From: Bacillota bacterium | Lineage (GTDB): Bacteria; Bacillota; Clostridia; Lachnospirales; Lachnospiraceae | DNA: 15,133 bases | Direction of reading: 5' to 3' | Assembly: GCA_023436765.1 (NCBI GenBank) | Contig: JAEZHX010000064.1 | Span: 1-15,133, forward strand | Shown here: positions 15,102-15,133 of the stretch, piece after piece | Position numbering within the stretch: position 1 is the first letter of the stretch | Layout of the letters: each line of letters starts with the position of its first letter | Position numbers and translations under genes: made by a program | Notes under the pieces: model-generated | What the model was told of the DNA's origin: nothing | Seen by the model: the letters and a program-made list of their open reading frames with translations, nothing else | Database searches by the model: none

Positions 15102-15133
15102 ACTATCCCTTCCTTTTCATAAAATTAACCAGC

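Overview
The window looks like chromosomal housekeeping DNA from a low-to-mid GC Clostridia, most likely a Lachnospiraceae member. This is inferred from the style of the proteins (threonyl-tRNA synthetase, PNPase, AIM24-like, YmaF), the T-box-controlled thrS, strong AGGAGG-type ribosome binding sites and compact U-tailed terminators. I see no insertion sequence, phage gene, CRISPR array, tRNA or rRNA.

Layout. Two genes read rightward: a GyrI-like small-molecule-binding protein (132-794) and an SPL-type radical SAM protein (921-1817). The second has its own promoter, whose -35 box lies inside a perfect 28-bp palindrome, and is followed by a terminator. Everything else reads leftward. From right to left on the map these are: a histidine-rich YmaF-family protein (15101-14670), polynucleotide phosphorylase pnp (14380-12293), a fused ABC-ATPase/FtsX-type permease (12111-9808), an LCP-family cell-wall ligase-like protein (9706-8441), an M16 zinc peptidase (8187-6919), an AIM24/TIGR00266-like protein (6833-6153), thrS with a complete T-box leader (6115-3784), an O-acetylhomoserine sulfhydrylase metY (3495-2224) and a small DUF4177 protein (2152-1916).

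How they work together. Most genes seem to be separate transcription units, with a promoter and/or terminator visible between ymaF/pnp, pnp/ABC, LCP/M16, AIM24/thrS and thrS/metY. The M16 and AIM24 genes (85 bp apart) and metY and DUF4177 (71 bp apart) could be co-transcribed. Proximity of pnp and an M16 peptidase recalls the Bacillus pnpA-ylxY-mlpA neighbourhood, here with an ABC exporter and an LCP protein between them. thrS and metY both serve amino-acid supply and translation, but are regulated separately: thrS by tRNA-Thr sensing through the T-box, and metY by an unrecognised leader.

Most worth a second look: (1) a nearly 80-nt, four-helix hairpin at the extreme 5' end of the predicted pnp mRNA, a candidate for PNPase autoregulation; (2) the palindromic operator over the radical SAM promoter; (3) a sliding-clamp-binding-like motif at the C-terminus of that radical SAM protein; (4) a 33-residue HxH tandem repeat in the YmaF-like protein. 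I did not find a clearly new multi-gene system.
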